Source of the DNA: Burkholderiales bacterium
Lineage (GTDB): Bacteria > Pseudomonadota > Gammaproteobacteria > Burkholderiales > Burkholderiaceae
DNA: 38,757 nt
Assembly: GCA_947371645.1 (NCBI GenBank)
Contig: CANBQJ010000007.1
Location: forward strand, 1 to 38,757
Direction: 5' to 3'
A program made the position numbers and the translations under genes. Below are positions 1 through 8,207 of this stretch, one piece after another (position 1 is the first letter of the stretch; every line of letters begins with the position of its first letter). The notes under the pieces are model-generated. The model was not told where the DNA came from. It saw only the letters and a program-made list of their open reading frames with translations, and searched no databases.

Positions 1-1
1 C

Positions 2-475
2 GGCCACGTGGGCCAGGCCGTGGTGCGCCTGCTGGCCACGCTGGACTGCAGCGTGCGCTGGATCGACGCCCGCGACCACGAGGCCGGATGGCCAGGCCAG
101 CCCGATGCGGCCTGGCTGGGCCAGTTGCCTGCGCAGATCCAGTACCTCAACAGCCCTCACCCGGCCGACGAGGTGGCCGATGCACCGCCTGGCGCCTGCC
201 ACCTGGTGCTCACCCACCGCCACGACCTGGACTTCGACATCACCGAAGCCATCCTGCGCCGCGCGGACCACCACTTTGTCGGGCTCATTGGCTCGCAAAC
301 CAAGCGCGCGCGCTTCCTCAAGCGCCTGGCCGAACGCGGCCTGAGCGCGCAGCAACTGCAAGGCCTCACCTGCCCCATCGGCCTGGCGGGCATCACCGGC
401 AAAGCGCCCGAGGTGATGGCCGTGGCCATCGTCGCCCAGCTGCTGGCCCTGACGTCCGACCGACCCGCCCCATGA
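2..475 (+). CDS. xdhC: XdhC-type xanthine dehydrogenase accessory protein (C-terminal part)
   Basis: The reading frame is open from the first bases of the window, so the true start lies upstream and about 158 codons remain. The first visible residues read GHVGQAVVRLLATL, the Rossmann-type nucleotide-binding loop of the XdhC C-terminal domain. Further on come the LVLTHRHDLDF segment and the LIGSQTKRARF motif, both usual in XdhC/CoxI proteins. In this family XdhC binds the molybdenum cofactor, helps its sulfuration and inserts it into xanthine dehydrogenase in the cytoplasm. The stop overlaps the next start as ATGA (472-475), so it is translationally coupled to the deaminase gene. xdhA and xdhB are expected just outside the left edge. 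Confidence 0.9.
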   Translation, partial: GHVGQAVVRLLATLDCSVRWIDARDHEAGWPGQPDAAWLGQLPAQIQYLNSPHPADEVADAPPGACHLVLTHRHDLDFDITEAILRRADHHFVGLIGSQTKRARFLKRLAERGLSAQQLQGLTCPIGLAGITGKAPEVMAVAIVAQLLALTSDRPAP

Positions 476-1884
476 ACGCCTCCACCCGCACCCTGCTGAT
501 CCGCGACGCCGACTGCGTGCTCAGCATGAACGACCAGGGCGAAGAGTGGCGCAACGCCAGCGTGCTGATCCGCGGCCACGAGGTCATCGCCGCCGGCCCC
601 ACCGCCAGCCTGCCGCCCGAACTGCTGACCCAGGCCGACGAGGTGATCGACGCACGCGGCCACATCGTCATCCCCGGCCTGGTCAACACCCACCACCACA
701 TGTACCAGAGCCTGACGCGGGCGGTTCCGCAAGCGCAGGACGCCGAGCTCTTCACCTGGCTGCGCACGCTCTACCCGCTGTGGGCCGGCCTCACGCCCGA
801 CATGGTGCACGTGTCCACCCAGACGGCCATGGCCGAGCTGCTCATTGGCGGCTGCACCACCAGCAGCGACCACCTCTACCTCTACCCCAACGGCGTCCGG
901 CTGGACGACAGCATCGCGGCCGCGCGGGAGATCGGCATGCGATTCCATGCCAGCCGGGGCTCGATGAGCGTGGGCGAGAGCGCCGGCGGCCTGCCGCCCG
1001 ACAGCCTGGTGGAGCGCGAAACCGACATCCTGAAAGACAGCCAGCGCCTGATCGAGGCCTTCCACGACGACGGGCGACACGCCATGTTGCGCATCGCCCT
1101 GGCGCCCTGCTCGCCGTTCTCGGTGAGCCCCGAGCTGATGCGCGAATCGGCCACCCTGGCGCGCAGCCACCGGCGCGGTGTGCGCCTGCACACCCACCTG
1201 GCAGAGAACGACCACGACGTGGCCTACAGCCGCGCCAAGTTCGGCTGCACGCCCACCGACTATGCAGAAGCGCTGGGCTGGCTGGGCGACGACGTCTGGC
1301 ACGCGCACTGCGTGAAGCTCGACGACCACGGCGTTGGCCGCTTCGCCGCCACGCACACCGGCGTGGCCCACTGCCCCTGCAGCAACATGCGCCTGGCCTC
1401 GGGCATTGCGCCCATCCGCCGCATGCTGGACGCGGGCGTGCCTGTGGGCTTGGGGGTTGACGGCTCGGCCAGCAACGACGCCGGCCACCTGCTGGCCGAG
1501 GCCCGCCAGGCCATGCTGCTGGCCCGCGTGGGCCGCAGCCTGCAGCCCTTTGGTTGCGACCACGGCCCTGCCGACATGAGCGCCCGCGACGCGCTGCGCC
1601 TGGCCACACGCGGCAGCGCTGCCGTGCTGGGCCGCGACGACATCGGTCAGATCGGCCCGGGCATGGCCGCCGACCTGGCCATCTTCGACTTGAACACGCT
1701 GTCGATGGCGGGCGCCGCAGTGCATGACCCGGTGGCCGCGCTCTTGATGACCCACCCCGGCCCCACCGCCTGGACGATTGTCCACGGCCGCATCGTGGCC
1801 CGGCAAGGCCAGCTCACCACCGTGGACCTCCCCGTGCTGCTGGAGCGGCACCGGCGCTGTGCAAGCCAACTGGCCGGCCACTGA
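472..1884 (+). CDS. 8-oxoguanine/guanine-type deaminase, amidohydrolase superfamily
   Basis: This 470-aa protein belongs to the TrzA/AtzB/8-oxoguanine deaminase group of zinc amidohydrolases. The metal and active-site signatures are visible in order: NTHHHMYQ after an IPGLV strand, THLAENDHD, HAHCVKLDD and GVDGSASND. These supply the His ligands, the catalytic Glu and the Asp. Such enzymes remove the amino group of guanine-like or 8-oxoguanine rings as water-driven deaminases in the cytoplasm. The start follows from the ATGA overlap with xdhC. Position directly after xdhC is common in Burkholderiales and fits guanine to xanthine (or 8-oxoguanine to urate) feeding the cluster. The exact substrate cannot be fixed from sequence; s-triazine deaminases are close relatives. 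Confidence 0.85.
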   Translation: MNASTRTLLIRDADCVLSMNDQGEEWRNASVLIRGHEVIAAGPTASLPPELLTQADEVIDARGHIVIPGLVNTHHHMYQSLTRAVPQAQDAELFTWLRTLYPLWAGLTPDMVHVSTQTAMAELLIGGCTTSSDHLYLYPNGVRLDDSIAAAREIGMRFHASRGSMSVGESAGGLPPDSLVERETDILKDSQRLIEAFHDDGRHAMLRIALAPCSPFSVSPELMRESATLARSHRRGVRLHTHLAENDHDVAYSRAKFGCTPTDYAEALGWLGDDVWHAHCVKLDDHGVGRFAATHTGVAHCPCSNMRLASGIAPIRRMLDAGVPVGLGVDGSASNDAGHLLAEARQAMLLARVGRSLQPFGCDHGPADMSARDALRLATRGSAAVLGRDDIGQIGPGMAADLAIFDLNTLSMAGAAVHDPVAALLMTHPGPTAWTIVHGRIVARQGQLTTVDLPVLLERHRRCASQLAGH

Positions 1885-1911
1885 GCCCCGAGGCGCGGCC
1901 GCCGCGCACAC

Positions 1912-1940
1912 AAAAAAATGGCACGCCCGAAGGCGTGCCT
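1912..1940 (-). terminator. Rho-independent terminator of the PEP-CTERM gene
   Basis: An 8-bp stem GGCACGCC/GGCGTGCC (1920-1927 with 1932-1939) closes a CGAA loop (TTCG on the minus strand). On the minus strand it is followed by a run of seven T. It therefore terminates minus-strand transcription from the gene ending at 2024. A second short hairpin, GGCACAC/GTGTGCC (1951-1967), lies between it and the stop codon. Confidence 0.8.
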
Positions 1941-2023
1941 GAAAAGGAACGGCACACCAGGTGTGCCGCTCATGCGCGCTGTCCATGCGGGTCCACCACC
2001 CGCCCATGCAAGCTTGCAGTCGA

Positions 2024-2677
2024 TCAGTTGCTGCGCACGCGGCGGCGCAAGGCCAGCACACCCATGCCAGCCAAGGCCAGGGCGATGCCCTCGGGTTCAG
2101 GCACAGGAGACACGCTGCCGACCGCCATGGTCTGCACATTCAACTTGTAGCTGTTCAGGTTCACCGAACCCGCACCACCGTTGGAACTGTCCACGGCAAC
2201 GGCCCAGGAGAGGTTGACCAAGGTCAGGAACTTGCCGCTTGTGCCTGTGGCATCGGCCACGCTGCTGCGCACGAAAGCACCGGAACCCAGTTCAGGGTCC
2301 AGCAGCTCGTTGGCAAACAAAGCACTGGTGGCCGGCTCGGCCCAGGCCGTGCGGGCGTAGACCACGGCCAGTGCCGGCGCGCTCACGTCCACCGAGCCAG
2401 ACAAGGTCTGCCCCACGCCCGTGATCAGGTAGCCCGACTTGGCGCTGAGGGTCAGCAGAGGGCCGGAGGCGCCAATCTGATAGGTGTCGCCAGCGAAATC
2501 CGTGGTGCTCAGCCCATCAGGCAGCTTGAGCGACAAGCCCGCCACGCTGGAGAACGAGAACACCGTGTCGTCATAGCTGATGGCGTAGGCCGTGGTGTCC
2601 ACCACCTGAACAGCGGCATGTGCGACCGTCAAGGCGGTCAGCGACAAACCGACGAGGACTTGGGCGATGCGTTTCAC
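2024..2677 (-). CDS. PEP-CTERM sorting-signal protein, exported
   Basis: The 217-aa product starts at a GTG (2677) preceded by AAGGAAG on the minus strand; longer in-frame starts lack this site. The N-terminus VKRIAQVLVGLSLTALTVAHA is a Sec signal peptide. The middle is a low-complexity exported domain rich in Ser, Ala, Leu and Gly with no recognised fold. The C-terminus has the VPEPEG motif, a hydrophobic helix (IALALAGMGVLAL) and a basic RRRVR tail. This is the PEP-CTERM signal processed by the exosortase system in exopolysaccharide-producing Gram-negative bacteria. It stands alone between the deaminase gene and puuD with its own terminator, so it is probably not part of purine degradation. 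The domain's function is unknown. Confidence 0.85.
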   Translation of the reverse strand: MKRIAQVLVGLSLTALTVAHAAVQVVDTTAYAISYDDTVFSFSSVAGLSLKLPDGLSTTDFAGDTYQIGASGPLLTLSAKSGYLITGVGQTLSGSVDVSAPALAVVYARTAWAEPATSALFANELLDPELGSGAFVRSSVADATGTSGKFLTLVNLSWAVAVDSSNGGAGSVNLNSYKLNVQTMAVGSVSPVPEPEGIALALAGMGVLALRRRVRSN

Positions 2678-2827
2678 GGTACTTCCTTGGACTGCTGGCG
2701 TGCCCACACTGTAACCAGAATGTGGGGGTGTCGGCAGCGACATTGCCCCCTGAGCATGGCCCAGCGAACCGGAATGCGTGTCGGATGTCACGCCTTGCGG
2801 CAGCTTGCTCAGCGTGCCCCCCGCGAA

Positions 2828-4057
2828 TCAGGGAGAGGGTTGCCCAGTGCTTGCGCCTGCGGCCTCGTACCAACGCTTGAGCACCGCACGCTCGGCATCG
2901 GTGATGCCGGTGGCGTTGTTCATGGGCATGGCCTTGAGCACCACCGCCTGCTGGTAGATCTGCTGCGCATGCGACTGGATGAGTTCTGGCGTGTGCAGCA
3001 TCACGCCCTTGTTGGCCAGCTGGGCGTTGTGGCAAAGCACGCAGCGCTGGTTGACCAGGGCCTGCACCTCGGCCAGGGTGGGCACAGCCGGGGCGGCAGC
3101 CACCGGCGGCGCTGGCGGCGGGGCCAGCCACACGGCCACACCCAGCAGCACCGCCACACCAGCAACAGCCCAAGGCCAAGGCGCCGGCGCACCTGCCTTG
3201 GCTGTCTGGTGACGGGCCACAAAGAACTGACGGATCAGGGCACCCGCCAGCATGATCAGCACCAGCACCAGCCAGTTGTGCGTGTGCCCCCAGGCCCACC
3301 CATAGTGGTTGCTCAACATGGCGAACAACACAGGCAGCGTGAAGTAGGTGTTGTGCACGCTGCGCTGCTTGCCCCGCAGGCCATGCACCGGGTCCACCGG
3401 CTGGCCGGCCTTCATGGCGGCCACCATCTTGCGCTGGCCCGGGATGATCCAGAAGAACACATTGGCGCTCATGGTCGTGGCGATCATGGCCCCCACCAGC
3501 AGGAAGGCCGCGCGGCCGGCAAACAGCTGGCAAGCCAGCCATGCGCCCAGCACCACCATGCCGAAAACCACCGCCCCCACCACGGCATCACCCTTGGGGC
3601 CTTTGCCCAGCGTGCGGCAGACCAGGTCATAGACCACCCAGAACACCGCAAGGAAGGCCAGCGCCGTGTGCACCGCCGCCAACGGGCTCCAGTTGTGCAC
3701 CGACTTGTCGATCAAGAACGTGCCCGCGTTGAACAGGTAGAGCACCGTGAACAGGCCAAAACCCGTCAGCCAGGTGGAATAGCTTTCCCAGTAGAACCAG
3801 TGCAGATGCTCGGGCAGCTTGGGCGGGGCGCCTTTGTACTTCTGCGGGTTGTAGAAGCCCCCGCCGTGCAGGGCCCACAACTCGCCGCCCACGCCCTGCG
3901 CTTTGAGCTTGGGGTCTTCGGGCGGTGTGAGCGTGTTGTCCAGCCACACGAAGTAAAACGAGGAGCCCACCCAGGCGATGGCCACGATCACGTGGGCCCA
4001 GCGCAGCAGCAGGTTGGCCCAGTCCAGGGCATAGGTCAACAGAGGTGCGTCCAGCAT
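2828..4057 (-). CDS. puuD: Membrane urate hydroxylase (urate oxidase) PuuD with C-terminal cytochrome c
   Basis: The 409-aa protein begins MLDAPLLTYALDW and has about eight hydrophobic membrane segments spread over residues 1-320, matching PuuD of the Agrobacterium type. The C-terminal part carries a c-type haem site CVLCH at about residues 339-343 and a downstream MPMNN segment that can supply the axial Met. PuuD oxidises urate to 5-hydroxyisourate at the inner membrane and is thought to pass electrons to the respiratory chain rather than to O2 directly. The start is 3 nt after the uraH stop, so uraH-puuD is an operon, transcribed away from the GntR gene. It replaces soluble uricase, and no soluble uricase is seen here. 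Confidence 0.93.
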   Translation of the reverse strand: MLDAPLLTYALDWANLLLRWAHVIVAIAWVGSSFYFVWLDNTLTPPEDPKLKAQGVGGELWALHGGGFYNPQKYKGAPPKLPEHLHWFYWESYSTWLTGFGLFTVLYLFNAGTFLIDKSVHNWSPLAAVHTALAFLAVFWVVYDLVCRTLGKGPKGDAVVGAVVFGMVVLGAWLACQLFAGRAAFLLVGAMIATTMSANVFFWIIPGQRKMVAAMKAGQPVDPVHGLRGKQRSVHNTYFTLPVLFAMLSNHYGWAWGHTHNWLVLVLIMLAGALIRQFFVARHQTAKAGAPAPWPWAVAGVAVLLGVAVWLAPPPAPPVAAAPAVPTLAEVQALVNQRCVLCHNAQLANKGVMLHTPELIQSHAQQIYQQAVVLKAMPMNNATGITDAERAVLKRWYEAAGASTGQPSP

Positions 4058-4060
4058 GGT

Positions 4061-4471
4061 TCAGCTACCCCGGTAGGTGGAATACGACCAGGGGCTCACC
4101 AGCAGAGGCACGTGGTAGTGCGAGCTGGCGTCTGCGATGCCGAAGTCCAGCGGCACCTTGCCCAGGAAGCTGGGCTGCGGCAAGGCCACGCCCTGGGCAC
4201 GAAAGTAGCCCTCGACGTCAAAGACCAGGCGATAGCAGCCTGTCTTGAAGTCATCGCCCGACAGCAAGGGCCCGTCGAGGCGGCCATCTTCATTGGTGGT
4301 GACGCTGCGCAGCGACAGCCAGCGCCCTTCGGCGCAGCCGTCTGCGGTGCCTTCACGCACGTACAACTCCAGCTTCATGCCCTGAGCGGGCGTACCGTGT
4401 ACCGTGTCCAGCACGTGGGTGGTGAGGTAGCCGGCGGCGGATGGGGATGGGCTGGCGCTCATGCGGTTCAT
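4061..4471 (-). CDS. uraH: 5-hydroxyisourate hydrolase (transthyretin-like)
   Basis: The 136-aa product shows the HIU hydrolase signatures: THVLDT near residue 19, TTNEDGR in the middle, SSHYHVPLL and the C-terminal YRGS. The family forms tetramers and opens the ring of 5-hydroxyisourate to OHCU in the cytoplasm. Two close starts exist, ATG at 4471 (MNRMSASP) and ATG at 4462 (MSASP). Neither has a strong Shine-Dalgarno, and 4471 is taken. It is the first gene of the uraH-puuD operon and diverges from the GntR regulator across a region holding a perfect palindrome. There is no signal peptide, so it acts in the cytoplasm. Confidence 0.92.
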   Translation of the reverse strand: MNRMSASPSPSAAGYLTTHVLDTVHGTPAQGMKLELYVREGTADGCAEGRWLSLRSVTTNEDGRLDGPLLSGDDFKTGCYRLVFDVEGYFRAQGVALPQPSFLGKVPLDFGIADASSHYHVPLLVSPWSYSTYRGS

Positions 4472-4555
4472 GTCCGTGTGTGATGCTGTTGAATCCGGGA
4501 GCAAGCACCAAGCCAGCATGGCTTTCCAGGCGGGTTCACTTGCTTGCCAAGGCTG

Positions 4556-4571
4556 AAAGTGTATACACTTT
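4556..4571. promoter_or_regulatory. 16-bp perfect palindrome, likely GntR operator
   Basis: AAAGTGTATACACTTT is its own reverse complement. It lies in the 107-nt gap between the divergent uraH and GntR genes, 7 nt before the regulator's ATG. It overlaps a possible -10 (TATACA, 4562-4567) that has a TTGCTT -35 at 4540-4545 with a 16-nt spacer. A TGTATACA core is typical of FCD-family GntR operators. One site here could control both directions. The predicted RNA would have a very short leader, which fits the lack of a Shine-Dalgarno before 4579. Confidence 0.75.
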
Positions 4572-4578
4572 AAACACG

Positions 4579-5376
4579 ATGTCCGCCGCCCGCAAGCCCT
4601 TGTCCACACCTGAGCCACGACGCGTGCCGCGCGCCGACGCCAGCCTGATTTCGCTGGATGTGGCCGACGCTGCACACGCCGACGGCTCACGCACCGACCA
4701 GATCGTGCTGGCCATCACCCAGGCCATCGTTGAACACCACCTGCGCCCGGGCGAGAAGCTGGTGGAACAGCGCCTGGGCGACCGCTTTCAGGTGTCGCGC
4801 ACGGTGGTGCGCCAGGCGCTGAACCGCCTGGCAGAGATGAAATTGGTGCAGCTGGAGCCCGCTCGTGGTGCATTCGTGGCCGCGCCCTCGGTCAAGGAAG
4901 CCCAAGAGGTGTTTGCGGTGCGACAAATGATCGAGGGCCAGATGCTGCGTGACGTCGTGGCCCGTGCCACGCCAGCAGACCTCAAACGCCTGCGCGCCCA
5001 CCTCAAGGCCGAGCGCGAAGCCGTGGGCCGTGTGGACGTGGCCGCCCGCACCCGCTTGCTGTTCGACTTCCACGTGCGCCTGGCCGAAGTCCTGGGCAAC
5101 AGCGTGCTGGTGCACTGGATGCAGGAGCTGGTCTCACGCTGCGCGCTGATCACCCTCATGTACCAGTCTGCCGACGACGCCCAGGCCTCCAGCGCCGAAC
5201 ACGCCGACATCCTCCAGGCCATTGAACAGCGCGATGCCGATCTGGCCGTGCGCCTGCTACAAGATCACCTCAGGGCCGTGGTGGCCCAACTCACCACCGC
5301 GCCCCGCGTGCCCCGCCCCGGCGCAGGCACAGCACCTGCAAGCCCCCCTCCACCGACGCGGCGAGCTTCGCCCTGA
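4579..5376 (+). CDS. GntR-family (FadR/FCD) transcriptional regulator of purine catabolism
   Basis: This 265-aa protein has a GntR winged helix at about residues 35-105, with the recognition segment GDRFQVSRTVVRQALNRLAEM. An all-helical FCD ligand domain follows (about 110-235) and includes EVFAVRQMIEGQ and the FHVRLAEVLGN/SSAEHADIL stretches that carry metal-site His residues in this group. The last 30 residues are Pro-rich and disordered. Position between divergent uraH-puuD and puuE-uraD/allC points to control of ureide genes, perhaps with a ureide or purine ligand as in HpxS/AllS-like systems; this is inference. The start is the first ATG after the palindrome. There is no clear ribosome-binding site, so leaderless translation is possible. 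Confidence 0.87.
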   Translation: MSAARKPLSTPEPRRVPRADASLISLDVADAAHADGSRTDQIVLAITQAIVEHHLRPGEKLVEQRLGDRFQVSRTVVRQALNRLAEMKLVQLEPARGAFVAAPSVKEAQEVFAVRQMIEGQMLRDVVARATPADLKRLRAHLKAEREAVGRVDVAARTRLLFDFHVRLAEVLGNSVLVHWMQELVSRCALITLMYQSADDAQASSAEHADILQAIEQRDADLAVRLLQDHLRAVVAQLTTAPRVPRPGAGTAPASPPPPTRRASP

Positions 5377-5401
5377 CTTGCCACCAAGGACAGCCGCCCT
5401 C

Positions 5402-6367
5402 ATGCCCATGCCCAGCACCCACCCGACGCCACCCAGCCCCTACCCGCGCGACCTCATCGGCCACGGCCGCAACCCGCCGCACGCCCGCTGGCCGGGTGGC
5501 GCACGCATCGCCGTGCAGTTCGTGCTGAACTATGAAGAAGGCAGCGAAAACAGCGTGCTGCATGGCGACGCCGGCAGCGAGCAGTTCCTCAGCGAAATGT
5601 TCAACCCGCCGGCCTTTCCCGACCGGCACATGAGCATGGAGTCCATCTACGAGTACGGCTCTCGCGCGGGCGTGTGGCGCTTGCTGCGTGAATTCGAGCA
5701 GCGCGGCATGCCACTGACCATCTTCGGCGTCAGCATGGCCCTGGAACGCCACCCCGAGCTGACGCAGGCATTCGTCGACCTGGGCCACGAGATCGCCTGC
5801 CACGGCTGGCGCTGGATCAGCTACCAGCAGCTCGACGAAGCCACCGAGCGCGAACACATGCAGCGTGGCATGGCCATCATCGAGCGCCTGACGGGCGAGC
5901 GCCCTCTGGGCTGGTACACCGGCCGTGACAGCCCCAACACCCACCGCCTGGTGGCCGACTTTGGCGGCTTCACCTACGACAGCGACCACTACGGGGACGA
6001 CCTCCCTTTCTGGATGCCCGTCACCAAAAGCGATGGCAAGGTGGTGCAGCAGCTCATCGTGCCCTACACGATGGACACCAACGACATGCGCTTTTGCCTG
6101 CCCCAGGGCTTCTCGCAGGGCGATGACTTCTTCACCTACCTGCGCGACACCTTCGACGTGCTCTATGCCGAAGGCGACCCCCAAGGCCTGGACCGCCCCA
6201 AGATGATGAGCGTCGGCATGCATTGCCGCTTGCTGGGCCGACCGGGCCGCCTGCGCGCACTGCAGAAGTTCCTGGACCACATCCAGTCCCTCCCCGACGT
6301 GTGGGTGGCACGCCGCATCGACATCGCGCGGCACTGGCTGGCCACCCACCCTGCGCCCAGCCTGTGA
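5402..6367 (+). CDS. puuE: Cofactor-independent allantoinase PuuE (polysaccharide-deacetylase fold)
   Basis: The 321-aa sequence matches PuuE, with YPRDLIGHGRNPP near the N-terminus, the NYEEGSENSVLHGD segment, HEIACHGWRW in the middle and GWYTGRDSPNT. The NodB-type fold here hydrolyses (S)-allantoin to allantoate and, unlike classical allantoinases, does not use the dinuclear zinc amidohydrolase site. ATG 5402 is used, with AAGGA 12 nt upstream; ATG 5408 is an alternative. It follows the GntR gene by 25 nt and precedes uraD-allC by 13 nt, so the run 4579-9475 is probably one operon. Confidence 0.93.
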   Translation: MPMPSTHPTPPSPYPRDLIGHGRNPPHARWPGGARIAVQFVLNYEEGSENSVLHGDAGSEQFLSEMFNPPAFPDRHMSMESIYEYGSRAGVWRLLREFEQRGMPLTIFGVSMALERHPELTQAFVDLGHEIACHGWRWISYQQLDEATEREHMQRGMAIIERLTGERPLGWYTGRDSPNTHRLVADFGGFTYDSDHYGDDLPFWMPVTKSDGKVVQQLIVPYTMDTNDMRFCLPQGFSQGDDFFTYLRDTFDVLYAEGDPQGLDRPKMMSVGMHCRLLGRPGRLRALQKFLDHIQSLPDVWVARRIDIARHWLATHPAPSL

Positions 6368-6380
6368 GACCGAGACACCC

Positions 6381-8207
6381 ATGCTGACCCTCGACACCCT
6401 CAACGCCGCCGATCTGGCAGGCTTCGTGGCCTTGCTGGACGGCGTCTACGAACACTCGCCGTGGATCGCCGAAGCTGCCTTTGCCCGCAAGCCGTCAAGT
6501 GGTTCAGGCGGCTTCACCAGCCTGGACCAGCTGAAGGTGACGCTGGCCCAGGTGGTGCGCCAGTCGCCAGTGGACGCACAGCTGGGCCTCATCCGTGCCC
6601 ACCCCGAGCTGGCCGGCAAGGCCGCGGTGGCTGGCACGCTCACGGCAGAATCCACCAACGAACAGGCCAAGGCTGGCCTCACCCACTGCAGCCCTGAAGA
6701 GTTCGCACGCCTGCAGCAGCTCAATGCCGATTACAAGGCCAGGTTCGGCTTCCCCTTCATCCTGGCCGTGCGTGGCCCCCGCGGCCTGGGCCTGAGCCGT
6801 GCCGACATCGTCCGCACCTTCGCGCGCCGGCTGCACAACACGGCCGACTTCGAGCGCGCCGAATGCCTGCGCCACATCCACCGCATCGCAGAGATCCGCC
6901 TCAACGACAAGTTCGGCGTCACGCCCACGCAGGGCAACCTGGTCCTGCAATGGGCCGATGAGCTGGCGCTGCACACCGAAGGCGAAGGCCAAGGCCTGAC
7001 CAATGGCCTGGACGACCGCCCGCCGCTGACGGTCACCTACCTCACCCCCGCCCACCAGGCCTGCGCCGCGCTGCTGCAAACCTGGATGCGTGACTGCGGC
7101 TTTGACGAGGTGAGCCTGGACGCCGTGGGCAATGTCGTGGGCCGCTACCACGGCACAGACCGGCAGGCGCCCTGCCTGCTCACCGGCTCTCACTACGACA
7201 CCGTGCGCAATGGCGGCGCCCACGACGGGCGCCTGGGCATCTTCGTGCCCATGGCCTGTGTCAAGGCCCTGCACGAACAAGGCCGTCGACTGAAGCACGG
7301 CATCGAGGTGGTGGGCTTTGCCGAAGAAGAAGGCCAGCGCTACAAGGCCACCTTCCTGGGCTCCGGCGCGCTGGTGGGCCAGTTCAACCCCGCCTGGCTG
7401 GACCTCGCCGACGCCGACGGCATCACCGTGCGCCAGGCCATGCAAGCCGCAGGCCTCAGCGGTGAGCTGCAAGACATCACCGCCCTGAAGCGCGACCCGG
7501 CCAGATACCTGGGCTTCGTCGAGGTGCACATCGAACAAGGCCCCGTGCTGGACGAGCTGGACATGCCGCTGGGCGTGGTCACGTCCATCAATGGCGCGAA
7601 GCGTTTCACCTGCGAAGCCATTGGCACCGCGTGCCACGCCGGCACCACGCCCATGTCCATGCGCCAGGACGCTGCGGCTGCCGTGGCCGAAGCCATCCTG
7701 CATGTGGAGCAACGCGCCATGCAAGACGCCCGGTCCCCGCATGGGCCATCCGTGGGCACCGTGGGCGTGCTGCAGGTGCCCAATGGCTCGATCAACGTGG
7801 TGCCCGGCCGCTGCCTGTTCACCCTGGACCTGCGCGCCCCCCACGACGCCCAGCGTGACGCCATGGCTGCCGACGTGCTGGCGGCCATCGACGAGATCGC
7901 CACGCGCCGTCGGCTGCAGATCAAGACCGAGCTGAACCTCACCGCCGCTGCGGCCCCCTCAGACCCGGCCTGGCAAGCCCGATGGGAAGCTGCCGTGGCC
8001 AGGATGGGCCTGCCCGTTTTCAAGCTGCTCAGCGGTGCCGGCCACGACGCCATGAAGCTGCACGAACTGATGCCCCAGGCCATGCTCTTCGTGCGCGGCG
8101 GCAACGCCGGCATCAGCCACAACCCGCTGGAGACCATCACCAACGACGACGCCCAGCGCGCCGTCACGGCCTTCATGCATTTGCTGCAAGGCCTGGAGAC
8201 CGCATGA
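6381..8207 (+). CDS. Fused OHCU decarboxylase (UraD) and allantoate amidohydrolase (AllC-like)
   Basis: One 608-aa frame joins two enzymes. Residues 1-176 are UraD, with the catalytic HPELAGK (His74), the STNEQAKAGL segment and RFGFPFILAVRG. Residues about 181-608 are an M20 amidohydrolase of the AllC/HyuC type, with TGSHYDTVRNGGAHDG (His271, Asp282), the FAEEEGQR pair of Glu, EVHIEQGPVLD, the GNAGISHNP end motif and a lid domain. UraD decarboxylates OHCU to (S)-allantoin; AllC hydrolyses allantoate to ureidoglycine, ammonia and CO2. The steps are not adjacent in the pathway: PuuE, encoded just upstream, acts between them. The stop overlaps the next start (ATGA, 8204-8207). No frameshift is needed. 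Similar fusions are known in Burkholderiales. Confidence 0.92.
   Translation: MLTLDTLNAADLAGFVALLDGVYEHSPWIAEAAFARKPSSGSGGFTSLDQLKVTLAQVVRQSPVDAQLGLIRAHPELAGKAAVAGTLTAESTNEQAKAGLTHCSPEEFARLQQLNADYKARFGFPFILAVRGPRGLGLSRADIVRTFARRLHNTADFERAECLRHIHRIAEIRLNDKFGVTPTQGNLVLQWADELALHTEGEGQGLTNGLDDRPPLTVTYLTPAHQACAALLQTWMRDCGFDEVSLDAVGNVVGRYHGTDRQAPCLLTGSHYDTVRNGGAHDGRLGIFVPMACVKALHEQGRRLKHGIEVVGFAEEEGQRYKATFLGSGALVGQFNPAWLDLADADGITVRQAMQAAGLSGELQDITALKRDPARYLGFVEVHIEQGPVLDELDMPLGVVTSINGAKRFTCEAIGTACHAGTTPMSMRQDAAAAVAEAILHVEQRAMQDARSPHGPSVGTVGVLQVPNGSINVVPGRCLFTLDLRAPHDAQRDAMAADVLAAIDEIATRRRLQIKTELNLTAAAAPSDPAWQARWEAAVARMGLPVFKLLSGAGHDAMKLHELMPQAMLFVRGGNAGISHNPLETITNDDAQRAVTAFMHLLQGLETA

Noticed and set aside
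1961..4483. Long plus-strand open frame of about 840 codons
   Set aside because: It is antisense to the PEP-CTERM, puuD and uraH genes, which have clear family motifs, and shows no recognisable domain.
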